From assembly GCF_000472865.1 (NCBI RefSeq), contig NZ_AXAP01000011.1, forward strand, positions 102,856-166,855: a stretch of 64,000 bases of DNA. Direction: 5' to 3'. Positions 63,182-64,000 of this stretch are shown piece after piece. The first letter of the stretch is position 1; each line of letters starts with the position of its first letter. The notes below the pieces were generated by a model that saw only the letters and a list, made by a program, of their open reading frames with translations, was not told where the DNA came from and made no database searches. Source of the stretch: Bradyrhizobium elkanii WSM2783. Its GTDB lineage: Bacteria; Pseudomonadota; Alphaproteobacteria; Rhizobiales; Xanthobacteraceae. The position numbers and the translations under genes were made by a program.

Positions 63182-63310
63182 ATGGAATACATCCGCTTTG
63201 CCGTTAAATTTGCGTCGTTTGCCGTGGTCCTCCTGCTGATCGGCGGTTACATCTTCCTTGTCTACACCGGTGATGTTCCTAAGCCAGCCATCGAAGGCAT
63301 GGTGAGGTAG
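63182..63310 (+). CDS. 42-residue membrane protein
   Basis: From ATG 63182: MEYIRFAVKFASFAVVLLLI followed by GGYIFLVYTG, a single membrane helix, and a short tail. It lies just upstream of another small membrane protein on the same strand. Confidence 0.5.
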   Translation: MEYIRFAVKFASFAVVLLLIGGYIFLVYTGDVPKPAIEGMVR

Positions 63311-63322
63311 GTCGTCCCATCG

Positions 63323-63598
63323 ATGGCGACGGGTGGGTCGTTAATAGCCGGGATCGCGATCGTAGTGTGCCTGGGCCTTACGGCCGTCGCTCCGTTCATC
63401 TACGCGGCCCGATCCGGGGATGCATTCACAGTCATCGTGAGCATCGTGGCCTTGGTGGTCTGCTTTGTGATGCTGGTCTACAGCCGCACGGTGATCGACA
63501 TGGTGCTTGCCGCGATCGGTTATTTTACGAGCGCATTCATATCGGTCGTCATGTATTCAACGACGCGGATCGTTGATGCCTTCGGACGATCGCCATAG
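63323..63598 (+). CDS. 91-residue membrane protein
   Basis: About three predicted helices (GSLIAGIAIVVCLGLTAVAP, TVIVSIVALVVCFVMLVY, VLAAIGYFTSAFISVVMY). No recognised family. It is 12 bases after the preceding small gene and probably cotranscribed. Confidence 0.55.
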   Translation: MATGGSLIAGIAIVVCLGLTAVAPFIYAARSGDAFTVIVSIVALVVCFVMLVYSRTVIDMVLAAIGYFTSAFISVVMYSTTRIVDAFGRSP

Positions 63599-63817
63599 GC
63601 CGAAATCCAAGGAAGCCCGAAGGTGGCCGCCCTCGCGACCGGGCGGTGATTTGAAGTCATAGTCATACGCTTAACTTAGGATGCGAGGGCTGCCACATTG
63701 AAGTTTCGGCACTTTGAACTGAGCTATGGCGGAATCTGGGTGATGACGGCCTGAGAAGGGCGGCGTATCGAGGCGGGTAACCAGCCAGCCAGAACCTCTT
63801 ATGCAGAGCGATACGCC

Positions 63818-64000
63818 ATGAACGAGAATAGCAAGATTGTAGAGCTTCGCCAGCCTGGCGCGATGGATGATCCACTGACGAGTATTTTGCGGCATGGAGC
63901 ACGCCAGCTTCTTGCGCGGGCGATCGAGGCGGAGGTCGCCGACTTTCTGAGCGATCATGCCGATTTGAAGCTGCCGGATGGGCGTGACCGGCTTGTCCGG
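63818..64000 (+). mobile_element. 5' part of an IS256-family transposase (cut by the window end)
   Basis: 61 codons are visible: MNENSKIVELRQPGAMDDPL, then LLARAIEAEVADFLSDHADL and the following PDGRDRLVR. These match the N-terminus of mutator/IS256-type transposases. The frame stays open to base 64000. The left inverted repeat of the element should lie within about 63660-63730, but its exact border cannot be fixed from one end. Confidence 0.85.

Overview
The window looks like chromosome of a Bradyrhizobium-type alphaproteobacterium (Rhizobiales, Nitrobacteraceae). The evidence is high GC, a giant growth-pole-ring-like coiled-coil protein, gnnA/gnnB-like genes of the kind needed for diamino-sugar lipid A, a DUF3551 protein, and several dispersed palindromic repeat families that I know from Bradyrhizobium and Rhodopseudomonas. 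This assignment rests on protein and repeat recognition only; no rRNA or tRNA gene was found.

Layout. (1) 0.2-20.7 kb: a 1956-residue membrane-anchored coiled-coil protein; a toxin-antitoxin pair with a broken vapC; an mlaE-mlaF-mlaD lipid-transport operon; a dipeptide epimerase; two MFS/AI-2E type carriers; a membrane metallophosphoesterase; a threonine-dehydratase-like enzyme flanked by two repeats; a glycosyltransferase coupled to an LpxH-like phosphatase; thiD. (2) 20.8-25.9 kb: a small Lrp-type ligand-binding protein, a dihaem cytochrome c, a CHRD protein, a cytochrome c', and an orphan molybdenum hydroxylase large subunit. (3) 26-50.6 kb: an envelope and LPS region with murJ, gnnB/gnnA-like genes, manC, a flippase-like membrane protein, a WecA/WbpL-type initiating transferase, an epimerase, four glycosyl- or heptosyltransferases, a CapD/WbpM-type dehydratase, O-antigen ligase, hldE, hldD, galE and an MsbA-like exporter. 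Two frameshifted genes (acyl-CoA ligase and MFS carrier, 34.0-37.0 kb) interrupt it. (4) 50.6-53.4 kb: FAA hydrolase, repeat cluster, SPW protein, MHS-type transporter. (5) 53.5-64 kb: a genomic island. It opens with a tyrosine integrase whose frame changes at a run of nine A, followed by many small, mostly unknown genes of mixed GC, an SRAP protein, a stand-alone RarA C-terminal-like protein, a HEPN-like protein, and the 5' part of an IS256-family transposase cut by the window end.

How the genes work together. The envelope theme dominates: gnnA/gnnB, the LpxH-like phosphatase, hldE/hldD, the heptosyltransferase, O-antigen assembly genes, murJ and the Mla lipid transporter all build or maintain the outer membrane or wall, and the giant coiled-coil protein probably organises polar growth. 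The island is the part most likely to hold undescribed biology: an unusual integrase frame, a repeat half-site at the junction, a 39-bp inverted repeat pair, an orphan terminator, and small coupled operons of unknown function.
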